Origin: Opisthocomus hoazin | Lineage: Eukaryota; Chordata; Aves; Opisthocomiformes; Opisthocomidae | Assembly: GCF_030867145.1 (NCBI RefSeq) | Contig: NC_134422.1 | Coordinates: 1,456,001-1,520,000 of the forward strand | Length of the DNA stretch: 64,000 nucleotides | Reading direction: 5' to 3' | Shown: positions 1-12,387 of the stretch, piece after piece | How positions within the stretch are numbered: position 1 is the stretch's first letter | How the letters are laid out: each line of letters starts with the position of its first letter | Translations under genes and position numbers: made by a program | The notes under the pieces: generated by a model | Told to the model about the DNA's origin: nothing | The model's database searches: none | What the model saw: the letters and a program-made list of their open reading frames with translations, nothing else

Positions 1-79
1 AGCGGAACTTTCTAGAACGTCGAACGCTTAACCACCGTGTGTCACCGAGATCCAGGAACTGCCCCAACAAAAGGAGGTC

Positions 80-486
80 GGAGACGAGGAGAGGCTGAGG
101 GAGCTGGGCTTGTTCAGCCTGGAGAAGAGAAGGCTGAGAGGGGACCTTAGAAATGCCTCTAAATATCTGCAGGGTGGGTGTCAGGAGGACGGGGCCAGAC
201 TCTTTCCAGTGGTGCCCAGCGACAGGACAAGGGGCAACGGGCACAAACTGAAGCAGAGGAAGCTCCAGCTGAACCTGAGGAAGAACTTCTTCCCTCTGAG
301 GGTGACAGAGTCCTGGCCCAGGCTGCCCAGGGAGGCTGTGGAGTCTCCTTCTCTGGAGATATTCCAGCCCCGCCTGGCCGCGGTGCTGTGCAGCCTGCTC
401 TGGGTGACCCTGCTTGGGCAGGGGGTTGGACTGGGTGACCCACAGAGGTCCCTGCCAACCCCTCCATGCTGGGACTCTCTGAGATG
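80..486 (+). mobile_element. CR1 LINE fragment, 5'-truncated
   Basis: It encodes the C-terminal tail of CR1 ORF2 ([20 protein letters not shown] onward) through the [15 protein letters not shown] segment to the 3' end. Amino acid identity to the other copies here is very high, which suggests a recent insertion. It lacks the reverse transcriptase core. Confidence 0.93.
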
Positions 487-1641
487 GAACAAATTAGGCA
501 CGTAGGCAAACGGGAGCCAAGGGAGCAGAGCAAGCCGGGGAAGGCAGGGCACGCCGTTATGCAAGATTCAGCCATCAGTCTCAGGCTGAACATTCCCATT
601 TCTCACCGCGCGGAACAGCAAGCCCAGGCTTCTGCTCTGCTACTCAATTTAGAGATGTTGTTTATGCTCTGGCTCTATAAATACCTCCTGGTTTGCTCAG
701 ACTGTTCCCCCAGGAGCTATCTTGACACTTAAAAAACAGCGGTGACAGCCAAGGTATTTTTCTTATCAGCCCGGTCCTCTTCTCAGGGCAATTTTTAATC
801 ACTCACACTCACATAGTTCTCTGACATCTCGCTGACAGCTCGTCCTGACGCTTACCAGGACCACAGCTACCCATCATTAGCACATATCACAACAGGTTTG
901 GAAAATTTTATAAAACCTGTGCGTAAAAGCAATACCTCACTGGGTTTATTAATTCTGCCCCCACACGAAGGAACGCAACGGGGTACTGCCAGGTGAGCCA
1001 ACCTCCCCCTTCTGTGTGAGCCGCTTGCCAAAAGAGGGGGAAAAAATAAAAGCCCGCCATCCTCCAGCGCTGCCCTTCTGCGCTCCTCCTTTTGAAGAAA
1101 CACCGCCAGAAGCACAGTTACCTGAAGAAAACTGCCCAACACGCATCTAATGCAGTGACAGAAATTTATACTATCAGAGAATTTGGCCTGATATTTTTAT
1201 TATCTCTTTTTTTTTTTTTTTTTTTAACCCCAAACCCCCATATTATTCTGAACGACTCCGAGCCGTTCCCTCCTACCTCTGCACAGGAGTGCGTCAGGGC
1301 TGATTTCAGCCCCTTCAGCTCCTTTCTTTCAGCAGGTTTTTTGGGTTTTTTTTGTTGCAGAGCCATCTGCCACGTTCCCGTTTTTGCATCATTTCCCTCC
1401 TGCCGGGATGTTATTGAATAAGCAGCAGCAGCAGAGACAGGGCAGGGTTTGGCTCCCCGCTCCGCGCAGCGCTCTGCTCGGCGGCATCGGGAGCCGGCAT
1501 GGGGCAGGGGCAGGGGCAGGGAGGGAGGGGAGCCGGTAGCGGGGAGAGGCAGCGCACCCCTTCTCCCTGGATGGGGGTACTTACAGGATGCTCCCACACC
1601 GAGCTGGCAACGCCTCCAGAGCGGTACCCTGACATCAAGAG
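487..1641. other. KCNJ3: Intronic DNA without a recognised gene
   Basis: It holds a T-run near 1208-1225 and a short GGGGCA-type repeat near 1500-1530. Nothing else is recognised. Confidence 0.6.
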
Positions 1642-2261
1642 CTGCCAAGAAAGCCAGCGGTCTCCTGGGGTGCATCAAGAAGAGCGTGGCCAGCAGGACG
1701 AGGGAGGTTCTCCTTCCCCTCTACACTGCCCTGGTGAGGCCCCATCTGCAGTGCTGTGTCCAGTGCTGGGCTCCCCAGTTCAAGAAAGGTGAAGAGCTAC
1801 TGGAGAGAGTCCAGCGCAGGGCTACGAGGATGAGGAGGGGACTGGAACATCTCCCCTACGAGGAGAGGTTGAGGGAACTGGGCTTGTTCAGCCTGGAGAA
1901 GAAAAGGCTGCGAGGGGACCTTAGAAATGCCTCTAAATATCTGAAGGGTGGGGGTCAGGAGGATGGGGCCAGACTCTTTGCAGTGGTGCCCAGCGACAGG
2001 ACAAGGGGCAACGGGCACAAACTGAAGCAGAGGAAGCTCCAGCTGAACCCGAGGAAGAACTTCTTCCCTCTGAGGGTGCCGGAGCCCTGGCCCAGGCTGC
2101 CCAGGGAGGCTGTGGAGTCTCCTTCTCTGGAGATATTCCAGCCCCGCCTGGACAAGGTCCTGTGCAGCCTGCTGTAGGTGACCCTGCTTCAGCAGGAGGG
2201 TTGGAGTAGATGACCCACAGAGGTCCCTTCCAACCCCTACTATTCTGTGATTCTGTGATCA
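1642..2261 (+). mobile_element. CR1 LINE fragment
   Basis: It begins in the ORF2 segment corresponding to [20 protein letters not shown] and stays open to a stop near 2177. It ends with the GGTTGGA...CCTTCCAACCCC 3' untranslated end and two ATTCTGTG units. Confidence 0.95.
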
Positions 2262-2659
2262 ACCCGAGCTGTCCATCCACGCCCCGACACAGCGCAGCAG
2301 ATCCTCTCCAGAGCTCCCCTCCAGCCTCAAGGATCCCATAATTTTTACTGATTCCTCAGTCCTGTGATAACCTCCCTCACGCTAACAGCTGATAATGTTT
2401 TCAGAAGAGACCCTGGAGCAGACGGGGAAGGCTCAGTGCCAGTGCCAGAGCGTCCTGGAGCCCTCGGGCTTCGGGGACACAGCGGTGGCAGTGCCGGGGA
2501 AGGTCGGGATGCCCTCGTCCACCTCCTCATCCCCAGCCCGGGCACCGCACGCCGCGCACACGACTGAAATCCTGCACGGCTGCGGGCACGTTGCGATGGG
2601 CAAGGGGACATCTGCAGTAACCCAGTAACTCCTTCCGGCACCGGGATCTCCAATTATCG

Positions 2660-2934
2660 TTAGCGACAGGACGAGAGGCCATGCCCTCAAGTTGCATCAG
2701 GGGAGTTTTAGGTTGGATATCAGGAAGAATTTCTTTCCTGCAAGAGTGGTCAGGCGTTGGACCAGGCTGCCCAGGGCAGTGGTGGGGTCACCATCCCTGG
2801 AGGGGTTCAAAACACGTGTGGATGTGGCCCTGGAGGACATGGTTTAGCAGGCGTGGGGGTGATGGGGTGACGGTTGCACTGGGTGACCTTAGAGGTCTTT
2901 CCCAACCTTCACGATTCTATGGTTCTGTGATTAT
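2660..2934 (+). mobile_element. CR1 LINE 3' fragment, older subfamily
   Basis: The order of segments (GACAGGACGAGAGG, then ACCAGGCTGCCCAGGG, then a GATTCTATGGTTCTGTGATT tail) is that of CR1. It is clearly diverged from the dominant young copies and resembles the older piece at 34160-34545. Confidence 0.85.
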
Positions 2935-2989
2935 TGTAAAGTAAAAGTGCTTTATTTAACGTCAGTCCATGCATAACTCCTATCATAGG

Positions 2990-3297
2990 AGGAATGGAGA
3001 GGGGCTTTTCACAAGGGGGTGCAGTGATAGGACAAGGGGGAACGGCTCTGAACTAAAAGAGGGGGGATTTAGATGAGATATGAGGAAGGAATTCTTCCCC
3101 GTGAGGGTGGTGAGGCCCTGGCCCAGGCTGCCCAGAGAAGCTGTGGCTGCCCCCTCCCTGGCAGGGTTCAAGGCCAGGTTGGATGGAGCTCTGAGCACCC
3201 TGGGCTGGGGGAAGATATCCCTACTCTGGTTGGAACCAGATGATCTTCAAGGTCCCTTCCAATCCAAACCATTCTATGATTCTATAATTCTACGAAT
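2990..3297 (+). mobile_element. CR1 LINE 3' fragment, older subfamily
   Basis: It runs from a degenerate GATAGGACAAGGGG segment through GCCCAGGCTGCCCAGAGAAG to a tail of ATTCTATG-type units. It resembles the CR1 type seen at 33961-34150 more than the young copies. Confidence 0.85.
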
Positions 3298-3986
3298 AAC
3301 CTCTAAAAATAAAAATGAACGCTTACCATAACACGCACCTTTCGGCACAACACGACGCTGGAGCTCGCCCGCCGTGCTGAGCCCTCCCCGGGACGCAGCC
3401 CCGTGCCGGGTCCCACACGGCAGAGCCCCGTTGTCCCCAGGCTCGGGGCTGATCTGCCATGGGGGCTGTGGCACCAGCCTGCACCGGGCCGAATCAAACG
3501 GGCTGCCAAACCTCGACCCGCTCCTCCGCGCGTGGAGATCCACCACCCGGGAAGCCTCGGGCCAGCGCCGGCTGCCGCGGCCGGAGGATGAAACCACCGC
3601 GCTTACTATGTCACGCCCGCTCCATCAACAGCAAGCTGTAATTTTAAAAGCAAGAAGTTCTCCGTTAGCCTTAATTAACATCAGAATAACTTTTCCCCTG
3701 GCTTAGGATCGGAAGTGGCTTCCTTTAACCTCCACGCTGCCTGAATCGCCTCCTCCCCTCGACTGCTTGAAGAAAGGCCAGGGCCAGCTGCCTCTGTGCT
3801 GAATTACTCTTCAGCTGCCGTTCAGGTTGCAACCACGGTTCTTCAGGAAGAATTACACAGCCGGGTTCTGCAGTTAATGGCGTTTTGGCTCCAAAGTGAA
3901 GCCAAAATTTTTATTCGTCGCACAGTGCAACTGTCCACTGGGGAAGCTGGGGAGGAGACACGGGGAGCAAGGATTGCTTTGTTAAA
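3298..3986. other. KCNJ3: Intronic DNA, nothing recognised
   Basis: GC-rich in its first 300 bases. No coding, RNA or repeat signature seen. Confidence 0.5.
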
Positions 3987-4572
3987 TCACAGAATCACAG
4001 AATAGTAGGGGTTGGAAGGGACCTCTGTGGGTCATCAAGTCCAACCCTCCTGCTGAAGCAGGGTCACCCACAGCAGGCTGCACAGGACCTTGTCCAGGCG
4101 GGGCTGGAATATCTCCAGAGAAGGAGACTCCACAGCCTCCCTGGGCAGCCTGGGCCAGGGCTCCGTCACCCTCAGAGGGAAGAAGTTCTTCCTCGGGTTC
4201 AGCTGGAGCTTCCTCTGCTTCAGTTTGTGCCCGTTGCCCCTTGTCCTGTCGCTGGGCACCACTGGAAAGAGTCTGGCCCCAGCCTCCTGACCCCCACCCT
4301 GCAGATATTTAGAGGCATTTCGAAGGTCCCCTCGCAGCCTGCTCTTCTCCAGGCTGAACAAGCCCAGCTCCCTCAGCCTCTCCTCGTAGGAGAGATGCTC
4401 CAGTCCCCTCCTCATCCTCGTAGCCCTCCACTGGACTCTCTCCAGCAGCTCCTCATCTTTCTTGAACTGGGGAGCCCAGAACTGGACACAGTACTCTAGA
4501 TGAGGCCTCACCAGGGCAGAGCAGAGGGGAAGGAGAACCTCCCTCATCCTGCTGCCCACACTCTTCTTGATT
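3987..4572 (-). mobile_element. CR1 LINE fragment
   Basis: The minus strand carries an uninterrupted ORF2 C-terminal segment (starting near [20 protein letters not shown]) and a complete 3' end with ATTCTGTG units at 3987-4003. It is 5'-truncated, as is usual for CR1. Confidence 0.95.
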
Positions 4573-5078
4573 CAGAAGATTGTTGGGGGTCAGCGGATGC
4601 CTCTGGCACACACGGCTGGAGGGAGACATGAGAGAAGTGTGCCAATCGGGCAGTCGGAAAAGGGGGAACAAAAGACATTTAAAATAAATTATCCTCTTCG
4701 AACGAGAACATTTGCATTATGAGGCAAGAAACCCAAACCCAAACGCCAGCCCTCCCCTGTGAACACGTGATTTCTTCAGCGGTCCTGCGCTCCCCCAAAC
4801 ACCCACCCAGCCATATGCCGCCGCGCACCAGAATAGAGCGCTTTCATCTTCAGGGCTTTGGCAGGCCTGAAAAAAACCAACCTGACGAAGTATTCCCCGT
4901 TAGTGGCTGCCTTCCTGGGACGGAAAAACTATCGCTCTTCGTACTGAAAAGGACCATTCGCTGGTGCTGAGCAACACGGCCGCTCGGCCGGTGCGTTTTT
5001 GGGCCCCAAGCGACGTGGGTGTCTGCAGAGAGAGGAGGGAGCGGGGCAGCGGCGAGCGACCTGCTGCAGCATCAGCTC

Positions 5079-5574
5079 TCATGTTCAGCTGGAGCTTCCT
5101 CTGCTCCAGTTTGTGCCCATTGCCCCTTGTCCTGTCGCTGGGCACCACTGGAAAGAGTCTGGCCCCGGCCTCCTGACCCCCACCCTGCAGATATTTAGAG
5201 GCATTTCGAAGGTCCCCTCTCAGCCTTCTCTTCTCCAGGCTGAACAAGCCCAGCTCCCTCAGCCTCTCCTCACAGGAGAGATGCTCCAGTCCCCTCCTCA
5301 TCCTCATAGCCCTCCACTGGACTCTCTCCAGTAGCTCCTCATCTTTCTTGAACTGGGGAGCCCAGCACTGGACACAGCACTGCAGATGGGGCCTCACCAG
5401 GGCAGAGCAGAGGGGAAGGAGAACCTCCCTCGTCCTGCTGGCCACACTCCTCCTCATGCACCCCAGGATCCCATTGCCCTTCTTGGCACCCAGGGCACGC
5501 TGCTGGCTCATGGTCACCCTGTTGTCCCCCAGCACTCCCAGTCCCTCTCCACAGAGCTGCTCTCCAGCAGGTAT
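5079..5574 (-). mobile_element. CR1 LINE fragment lacking its 3' end
   Basis: It covers ORF2 from the [14 protein letters not shown] region to KLQLNMR and then stops. The last ~280 bases of the element, including the ATTCTGTG tail, are missing. That is unusual, because CR1 normally loses its 5' end. Near 5523-5552 it carries the one-base deletion shared with four other copies. Confidence 0.93.
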
Positions 5575-6652
5575 TAGTTTGTTTAATATCTCTGCAACAC
5601 TCAAGGCAACCAATTCATCCCCAGAACGGCTTCAGACCACCCTGCTCCTCTACCAGTGCGACTTCTGCTCCCAACCTGCAGCCCCAGGTGGCCCGCGGCC
5701 CCTTCCAACAGAAAATTCAACGTGGGACACCCCCACCCAGACCGAGAGCCTCCCCTGAGAGAGGGGAAACCTCATCCACTGTCCTCTCTCGGTGTATTTG
5801 TATTTTAAAAATCATGGTGCTGTGCGGCTGCCCCAGTGCTTCCCCGCGCCCCGTGGGTATCTCGGGGCTGGGGACCGGGGACAGCCCCGGACAGCGGGGA
5901 GCAGGGGACAGATGACCTCCTGCTCTGGGGCAGGGGCTGCCCGCAGCATCCCCGCAGCAAACACCTGCAGAAGGGGGCTGCCTGACGCTGGCAGCCCTAC
6001 CAAGCCCAGACCACCGCCTTCCACGCCGAGGGGCTGCTCCGCTCCTTTCTGCTGCGCGGATGAACCCCGGCGCTGGGTTGACACCCGCTTTTCTCCCTGC
6101 AGCTCTTTCACCCGCATCTACCTATGGGTGCCTGTCTCACACCCGAGGCACCCGTCGCTCCCAGCCCCATCACCAGCATCTCCCAGCCTGGTACGGCCTC
6201 TGTCATGTATTTAAAATTAATGCACAGCGCTTAACACAAGCTCCCTTGGCCTCAGCACGGCACTTGCCGCGCACTCTGCCCGTTTTCGCTGACAAACACG
6301 TCCTGCAGACACGTCAGGCGCGCAGAATTCCCGAGGGAAGAGGCGCAGCAGCTTTGCCAGCGCCGGGGGAAACGCGTGCCACGCTGGCCTTGACAGTCCC
6401 CGGGCTGGAAAAGCCTCTGCAGCAAACCAGACGCACCTTGCTGCACCACATGTACATATACCATGTATGTCTGTGTATATATATATATTTAGAAAAGAAG
6501 TTACGCCCTTCGGCGCAGCGCTGGGTGCCCCTTGGCAGGAGGGTGCTCTCGCAGGTCGCTGCAGGGGCCCCAGCGCCCGTACCAAGGACCTGCGCTGGTT
6601 CTGGATGTTGAGAATCACGCTTCAACTGCAGCAGAGCCACGCGAGCAACGGC
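5575..6652. other. KCNJ3: Intronic DNA, nothing recognised
   Basis: A short TA run lies at 6474-6490. No coding or mobile-element signature seen. Confidence 0.5.
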
Positions 6653-7292
6653 GTGAGCCAGCAGCGTGCCCTGGGTGCCCAGAAGGCCAACGGGATCCTG
6701 GGGTGCATGAGGAGGAGTGTGGGCAGCAGGGCGAGGGAGGTTCTCCTCCCCCTCTGCTCTGCCCTGGGGAGGCCCCATCTGGAGTCCTGTGTCCAGTGCT
6801 GGGCTCCCCAGTTCAAGAAAGATGAGGAGCTACTGGAGAGAGTCCAGCGGAGGGCTACGAGGACGAGGAGGGGACTGGAGCATCTCTGCTCCGAGGAGAG
6901 GCTGAGGGAGCTGGGCTTGTTCAGCCTGGAGAAGAGAAGGCTGCGAGGGGACCTTCGAAATGCCTCTAAATATCTGCAGGGTGGGGGTCAGGAGGACGGG
7001 GCCAGACTCTTTCCAGTGGTGCCCAGCGACAGGACAAGGGGCAACGGGCACAAACTGGAGCAGAGGAAGCTCCAGCTGAACCCGAGGAAGAACTTCTTCC
7101 CTCTGAGGGTGACGGAGCCCTGGCCCAGGCTGCCCAGGGAGGCTGTGGAGTCTCCTTCTCTGGAGATATTCCAGCCCCGCCTGGCCGCGGTGCTGTGCCC
7201 CCTGCTCTGGGTGACCCTGCTTGGGCAGGGGGTTGGGCTGGGGGACCCACAGAGGTCCCTTCCAACCCTGAACATTCTGGGATTCTGGGATT
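6653..7292 (+). mobile_element. CR1 LINE fragment
   Basis: It starts at the [20 protein letters not shown] segment of ORF2 and runs open to the 3' untranslated end. The tail is degenerate (ATTCTGGGATTCTGGGA). It belongs to the [11 protein letters not shown] variant group. Confidence 0.95.
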
Positions 7293-8050
7293 TGCACAGC
7301 TTTTCAGCAGCGACCCGCGGGAAGAGCCCCCGCGCACAGGCTGGGAGAAGGGGGATGCTTCGCTGGGAGCAGCCACCGCCCGGCCAGGCGCCCACCCGCC
7401 ATACGCAGACTGACATCGTGCTCCGAGTGCCAGCAGCTCCCCCAGAAAAGCAGCACAGCTGCACGCAGGCGAGCGGAGAAGCAGGCAGCCCCCCCCTCGC
7501 AAACACCCAGCCGCTCATGGGGCTGCGCTGCCCGAGAGCCGCTCCAGGTTCTCAGGAAAATTGCATGCGTCTTTACATCCAGAAACGCCGCTGAGGTTTC
7601 AAAATAATCAAGAAATTCAGCAAGGAGAGCACCTCAAACCCCAGGATTTTCTCATCTTTATGCAATAACTTGCTGACGGTGCTGCAGTTCGTTCCTGGAA
7701 TATGGATGAGCGCATCCATCTAACCCAAGCCCTGTTTACCTTTTGGGAACACACTGCGACTCCGGGTTTCTCGCCCTCCCCGCCGTGTTGTACACGCTTC
7801 ACCACGGGCTCGCTACAAGCTCTGACAAATCTGCCGCGCTCCCTTTGATCAGGACATTTCCCCGTTGGGTTGCAGTCAGACGCTTCGTCTCCCAGCCACG
7901 AGTGAGGAGGCAAAACGATGTTCCCACGTGGATGGTTCAGGGCGAAAAGCCCTGCCTGGGGGTGAGCCCCCAGCGCCAGCGCACACCACTGCCTGCCCTG
8001 TCGGCTGCGCAGACTCTGCTCAGCCTGGCCAGCGGCTCAACACAAAGCTG
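7293..8050. other. KCNJ3: Intronic DNA, nothing recognised
   Basis: Unique-looking sequence without a recognisable gene or repeat. Confidence 0.5.
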
Positions 8051-8771
8051 AATCCCAGAATCCCAGCATGGTCGGGGTTGGAAAGGACCTCTGGGGGTCC
8101 CCCAGCCCAACCCCCTGCCCAAGCAGGGTCACCCACAGCAGGCTGCACAGCACCGCGGCCAGGCGGGGCTGGAATATCTCCAGAGAAGGAGACTCCACAG
8201 CCTCCCTGGGCAGCCTGGGCCAGGGCTCCGGCACCCTCAGAGGGAAGAAGTTCTTCCTCGGGTTCAGCTGGAGCTTCCTCTGCTTCAGTTTGTGCCCGTT
8301 GCCCCTTGTCCTGTCGCTGGGCACCACTGCAAAGAGTCTGGCCCCGTCCTCCTGACCCCCACCCTGCAGATATTTGTAGGCATTTCTAAGGTCCCCTCTC
8401 AGCCTTCTCTTCTCCAGGCTGAACAAGCCCAGCTCCCTCAGCCTCTCCTCATAGGGGAGATGCTCCAGTCCCCTCCTCATCCTCGCAGCCCTCCGCTGGA
8501 CTCTCTCCAGTAGCTCCTCATCTTTCTTGAACTGGGGAGCCCAGCACTGGACACAGGACTCCAGATGGGGCCTCACCAGGGCAGAGCAGAGGTGAAGGAG
8601 AACCTCCCTCGCCCTGCTGCCCACACCCCTCCTCATGCACCCCAGGATCCCATCTTGGCACCCAGGGCACGCTGCTGGCTCATGGTCACCCTGTTGTCCA
8701 CCAGGACACCCAGGTCCCTCTCCGCAGAGCTGCTCTCCAGCAGGTCCGCCCCAGCCTGTACTGGTGCATCG
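8051..8771 (-). mobile_element. CR1 LINE fragment
   Basis: It covers ORF2 from about the tip of the RT thumb to the 3' end (CCCAGAATCCCAGCATGG on the plus strand). Near 8740-8765 it has the one-base deletion in the RLGVDLL codons that also occurs in three other copies. Confidence 0.95.
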
Positions 8772-9557
8772 GGTGAAACAGCAATACTTCTTAAGGATGT
8801 TCTTTAGCATTAATTAACAGGAATGCAAATTGCTTTGATTTTCCTAAGAGCCGCGAGTGAGCCCTGACACCCAGTGGGACCTATCTGAGTTTTGCCCTTC
8901 CCACCTGAGCAGTCGCTCGCGACAGCGAGCAGTGAAATGAGCTGCCCGTCACCTTGGGCTCTCAGCCTTTGAAGCCACGCTGGTCCCTGCCCAAGGACAG
9001 TCTCTCAGCCCTGGGCCGTGGCCGATCGCTATCTTTAAGGCGGAGAAGATGGCAGACAGAAGATGCTTTTCTTGGAAAAACCACGGGACTGGCTCCTTCC
9101 CCTTCACTGCTCAGCAGCAAGCGGGCGAAGCTTGGTAGCTGCTGTCCCATGGGTGCTGGCTACGTGAGGCCACGCACCGTGCTTTCCTCATAACACCATG
9201 AATTTTCAAACAGACTGGGCGCAGAAAGAGCGTTATTTCTTGTTTGAGGTGTTTTATCTGGGTGGTTTGGAGGCAGGCTGGGACTGGGGCTCTCAACACA
9301 TGAGCATCTTTAAGGCAAGAGAGAAGCTAAAGGGACAGCTTGCCATCAGTATTCCTGCCCGGCGGTGCCCCGCTCTGTCCTTCTCCACCCCCTCCTGCAC
9401 TGGCTGTCCCACCCACAGTGTGGAGGTCCCTGAAGGACTCACCTCTAACCCCTGCTCACGGGACTGTGGGGATGCTCAGGCCTAGTGCTGCCTTCCAGAA
9501 AGGTGAGTTATCCCTTGGCAGACAGCTGCCGACCTCCCCGTCCTCCTGGAGAAGCCG
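8772..9557. other. KCNJ3: Intronic DNA, nothing recognised
   Basis: No gene or repeat recognised. Confidence 0.5.
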
Positions 9558-10060
9558 TGGTGGGAGCTGGCTGGTGGTGGAGGACCTGAAGAGATACAGG
9601 GACCACCTGGCAGCTGCTTCCTTCCCTTGGAATTCATGTGCTGGGTCAGCATCTCGATGGTGGGAGCTGGCTGGTGGTGAAGGACCTGAAGAGATACAGG
9701 GACCACCCGGCAGCTGCTTCCTTCCCTTGGAATTCATGTGCTGGGTCAGCATCTCGATGGTGGGAGCTGGCTGGTGGTGAAGGACCTGAAGAGATACAGG
9801 GACCACCCGGCAGCTGCTTCCTTCCCTTGGAATTCATGTGCTGGGTCAGCATCTCGATGGTGGGAGCTGGCTGGTGGTGAAGGACCTGAAGAGATACAGG
9901 GACCACCTGGCAGCTGCTTCCTTCCCTTGGAATTCATGTGCTGGGTCAGCATCTCGATGGTGGGAGCTGGCTGGTGGTGAAGGACCTGAAGAGATACAGG
10001 GACCACCCAGCAGCTGCCTTCTTCCCTTGGAAGCAATGTGCTGGGTCAACGTCTCGACGG
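9558..10060. repeat. 100-bp tandem repeat, five copies
   Basis: Five consecutive units with a period of exactly 100 bases begin near 9558, 9658, 9758, 9858 and 9958. The inner copies are nearly identical and contain an EcoRI site (GAATTC). The last unit has diverged. Open frames on both strands across this block are by-products of the repeat, not genes. Confidence 0.97.
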
Positions 10061-10900
10061 TAAAGACACGAAGAAGCCCTACCACTTGTAACCCATAAAC
10101 ATTGGGTCTGCCCACAAAGCTGAGATGTGAAAACCAGCACGCCCAAAGCTAAGGTCTCCTCTCCCTACGCTGTGAGCAGAGCAGCCTCCCGTCACCTCCC
10201 CAGCCTAGCGAGCTCTTACTCTGCTAAACTCAGGCTTCCCTCCGGACAAACTTCTAAAAAAGCATCTTCCTGCACTCAGCAATTTTCTGCTGGGTTTTTT
10301 TTTTCCCCTTGGGGCTATATTTGGCCGATCTCTACAGCTTACCCAGGTGCATCCCTATCACCAGGTGCACAACATTCCAGAGCTGCTGCTTCGCTTGCAG
10401 CGTCATCAAACCTCTCCCATATTCGAACAAAAATACGAATCCCAGGACAAAACAGGACCGACGCTCCCTGATCCGAAGGCAGGGAGGGCAGATAAGCCTC
10501 AGGGTGATTGAACACCGGTTTCTTCACATGGCCCCATCTTCCATTACGGTTTAAATACAAAGCATCAAGCAGATAAATACAGCGGAAAATCCCTTCCTGC
10601 AGCGTGCACAGGAGTGAGACTATTACAGCAGTCGGCGAAGGTTAATTAGTGACTATAGATATTGCAATGTGATGTCGTTATTCCCACGTGCACCCCCGCA
10701 GAAGAAATAAGCCACAACTCAAAGCTGTACTGTGCAAATAACCACACGCCTAGGAGCAGTTTCTAATTTTATCTGCAAACCCTTTTCCCTATGTGCAGAC
10801 CGCAGTGATCTGAGCTCTCACTAGGTTGGTTTGAACTCTTTGAAGTCTTGGCCCTTTTTCATGTTCTGGGGAAAATCTGTCCCGTGCCTCCCCGTGGCAC
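10061..10900. other. KCNJ3: Intronic DNA, nothing recognised
   Basis: No gene or repeat recognised. Confidence 0.5.
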
Positions 10901-11002
10901 CACGGGACCACAACGCCGCGCCACGCGTCACTGAAGTCGCGATTTACGGAACAGCTCGAGGCTGAAGCGTTTCAACAGGCATCAAGAGCCCCGAATCCAC
11001 CC
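10901..11002. repeat. Unidentified 102-bp duplicated sequence, copy 1
   Basis: It aligns without gaps to 32113-32214 in the same orientation, with 8 mismatches in 102 bases (about 92%). The identity of the sequence is not recognised. It has no CR1 features. Confidence 0.9.
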
Positions 11003-11616
11003 ACATCGCTCCGTCGGAAACGCTCGGCAGGAAAAGCCCGAAGCTCTGCCCCCGCCGCACGCAGGGTTCACCCCCTCCATCTCCCACCCCTCCCTCCGTT
11101 TTCGCCAGCGAACGACCTCCCTGGACGCATTTTTTTATAACTTTCTGGATAGCAGCCACCGCTGCTCATTTTACGCATTTTTTCCTAAAAACCCACACGC
11201 CCATCACTGCCGTTACCTGGTCCGAGCCCAGCGGGGAGCAGCCTGCAGACATGGCAGCACAGGGTGGTGGCCGTGCCACCCCAGCGCCGAGCACGCGTCG
11301 TCCCAGCGTCTCCCACCACACCCAGGGAAACCCTGGGGGTGACAGCACACCTGGAGCCCCCCAAAACCCGCCCGCTCCCAGCCGCACCTGGGCCAGACCT
11401 GAAAGCCGTTAATTATTGTGTTTGTGTTTGCTGATGCTCTCAGGTTGATCTGCTCAACGCTAATGAGCCATTTACTCTCAATTAGAAGCCTCTCTCAGAA
11501 CAGAGCTCTAATTCCAGCGAGCCTTGCTGATGAATTAATTACAACGCGAGCGCTCAGCCTTCTGCAGGAGCCTCTCCTGCCCTCGGAGCGAGGTCCCCTG
11601 AGCCAGGGCACCCAGA
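11003..11616. other. KCNJ3: Intronic DNA, nothing recognised
   Basis: No gene or repeat recognised. Confidence 0.5.
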
Positions 11617-11752
11617 GAATATTAATGGTCGGGGTTGGAAGGGACCTCTGTGGGTCTTCTAGTCCAACTAGCAGGGTCACCCAGAGCAGGCTGCACAGGA
11701 TCTTGTCCAGATGGGTCTGGAATATCTCCAGAGAAGGAGACTCCACAGCCTT
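11617..11752 (-). mobile_element. CR1 LINE, short 3' fragment
   Basis: It has the 3' untranslated end and the last ~75 bases of ORF2 only (plus-strand GGTCGGGGTTGGAAGGGACC to AGGAGACTCCACAGCC). The terminal ATTCTGTG units are decayed. Confidence 0.9.
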
Positions 11753-12387
11753 GGAGCTTGGTCCCATTTTATTTACCTTCACGCCACTGTCAGTGGCACG
11801 CTCGCACGGGTGATATCTACCCACAGCCACGCTCAGAATGGAAAGACAGGGTGGTTCAGGGATCAAGCATCATGGGCATCACGCATCAAGCCACACCCCG
11901 AGGCATGTTTGTCGAGCAGGTTGTAAAGTCGTAAGCTCTTCCAGGTTAAAAAAAAAAAAAAAAAAAGAAGAAAAAAATCAATTTGTGGTTCTGTATGAGG
12001 CTCTTAGTATCAAGCTTTATGTGAATTTTCCACAGCTTTAAAAACCCACCCGGGTCTGGCTGCTTCTCAGCAGCCACGAGCAGAGAAATCCTGCGCCGCG
12101 ATGCCTGCTGGAAAAGGAATATTAAATATAAATCTGCGCTACTTCATCACACAACATGAAGTCAGCAATGTTCCGCTGTGGGAAATTTCATCCCCATCGC
12201 CGCGTGAGCCTCAAGCATCTGCAGCACAATGAAACCGCCATCCTCCGACGAGAAATACTTGGGAGCAAGTTCTGTGCCACACGGAAGGTGACAAACCGGA
12301 GACGAGGAAGAAAATCCCTAATTATAGCGCTGCAGAAGCTGGCTGAGAAGCACAAGCTGTGAGATACGCTTGGCTTGGCTGATGAGG
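11753..12387. other. KCNJ3: Intronic DNA with an A-run
   Basis: An A-rich run lies at 11947-11977. Nothing else is recognised. Confidence 0.5.
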
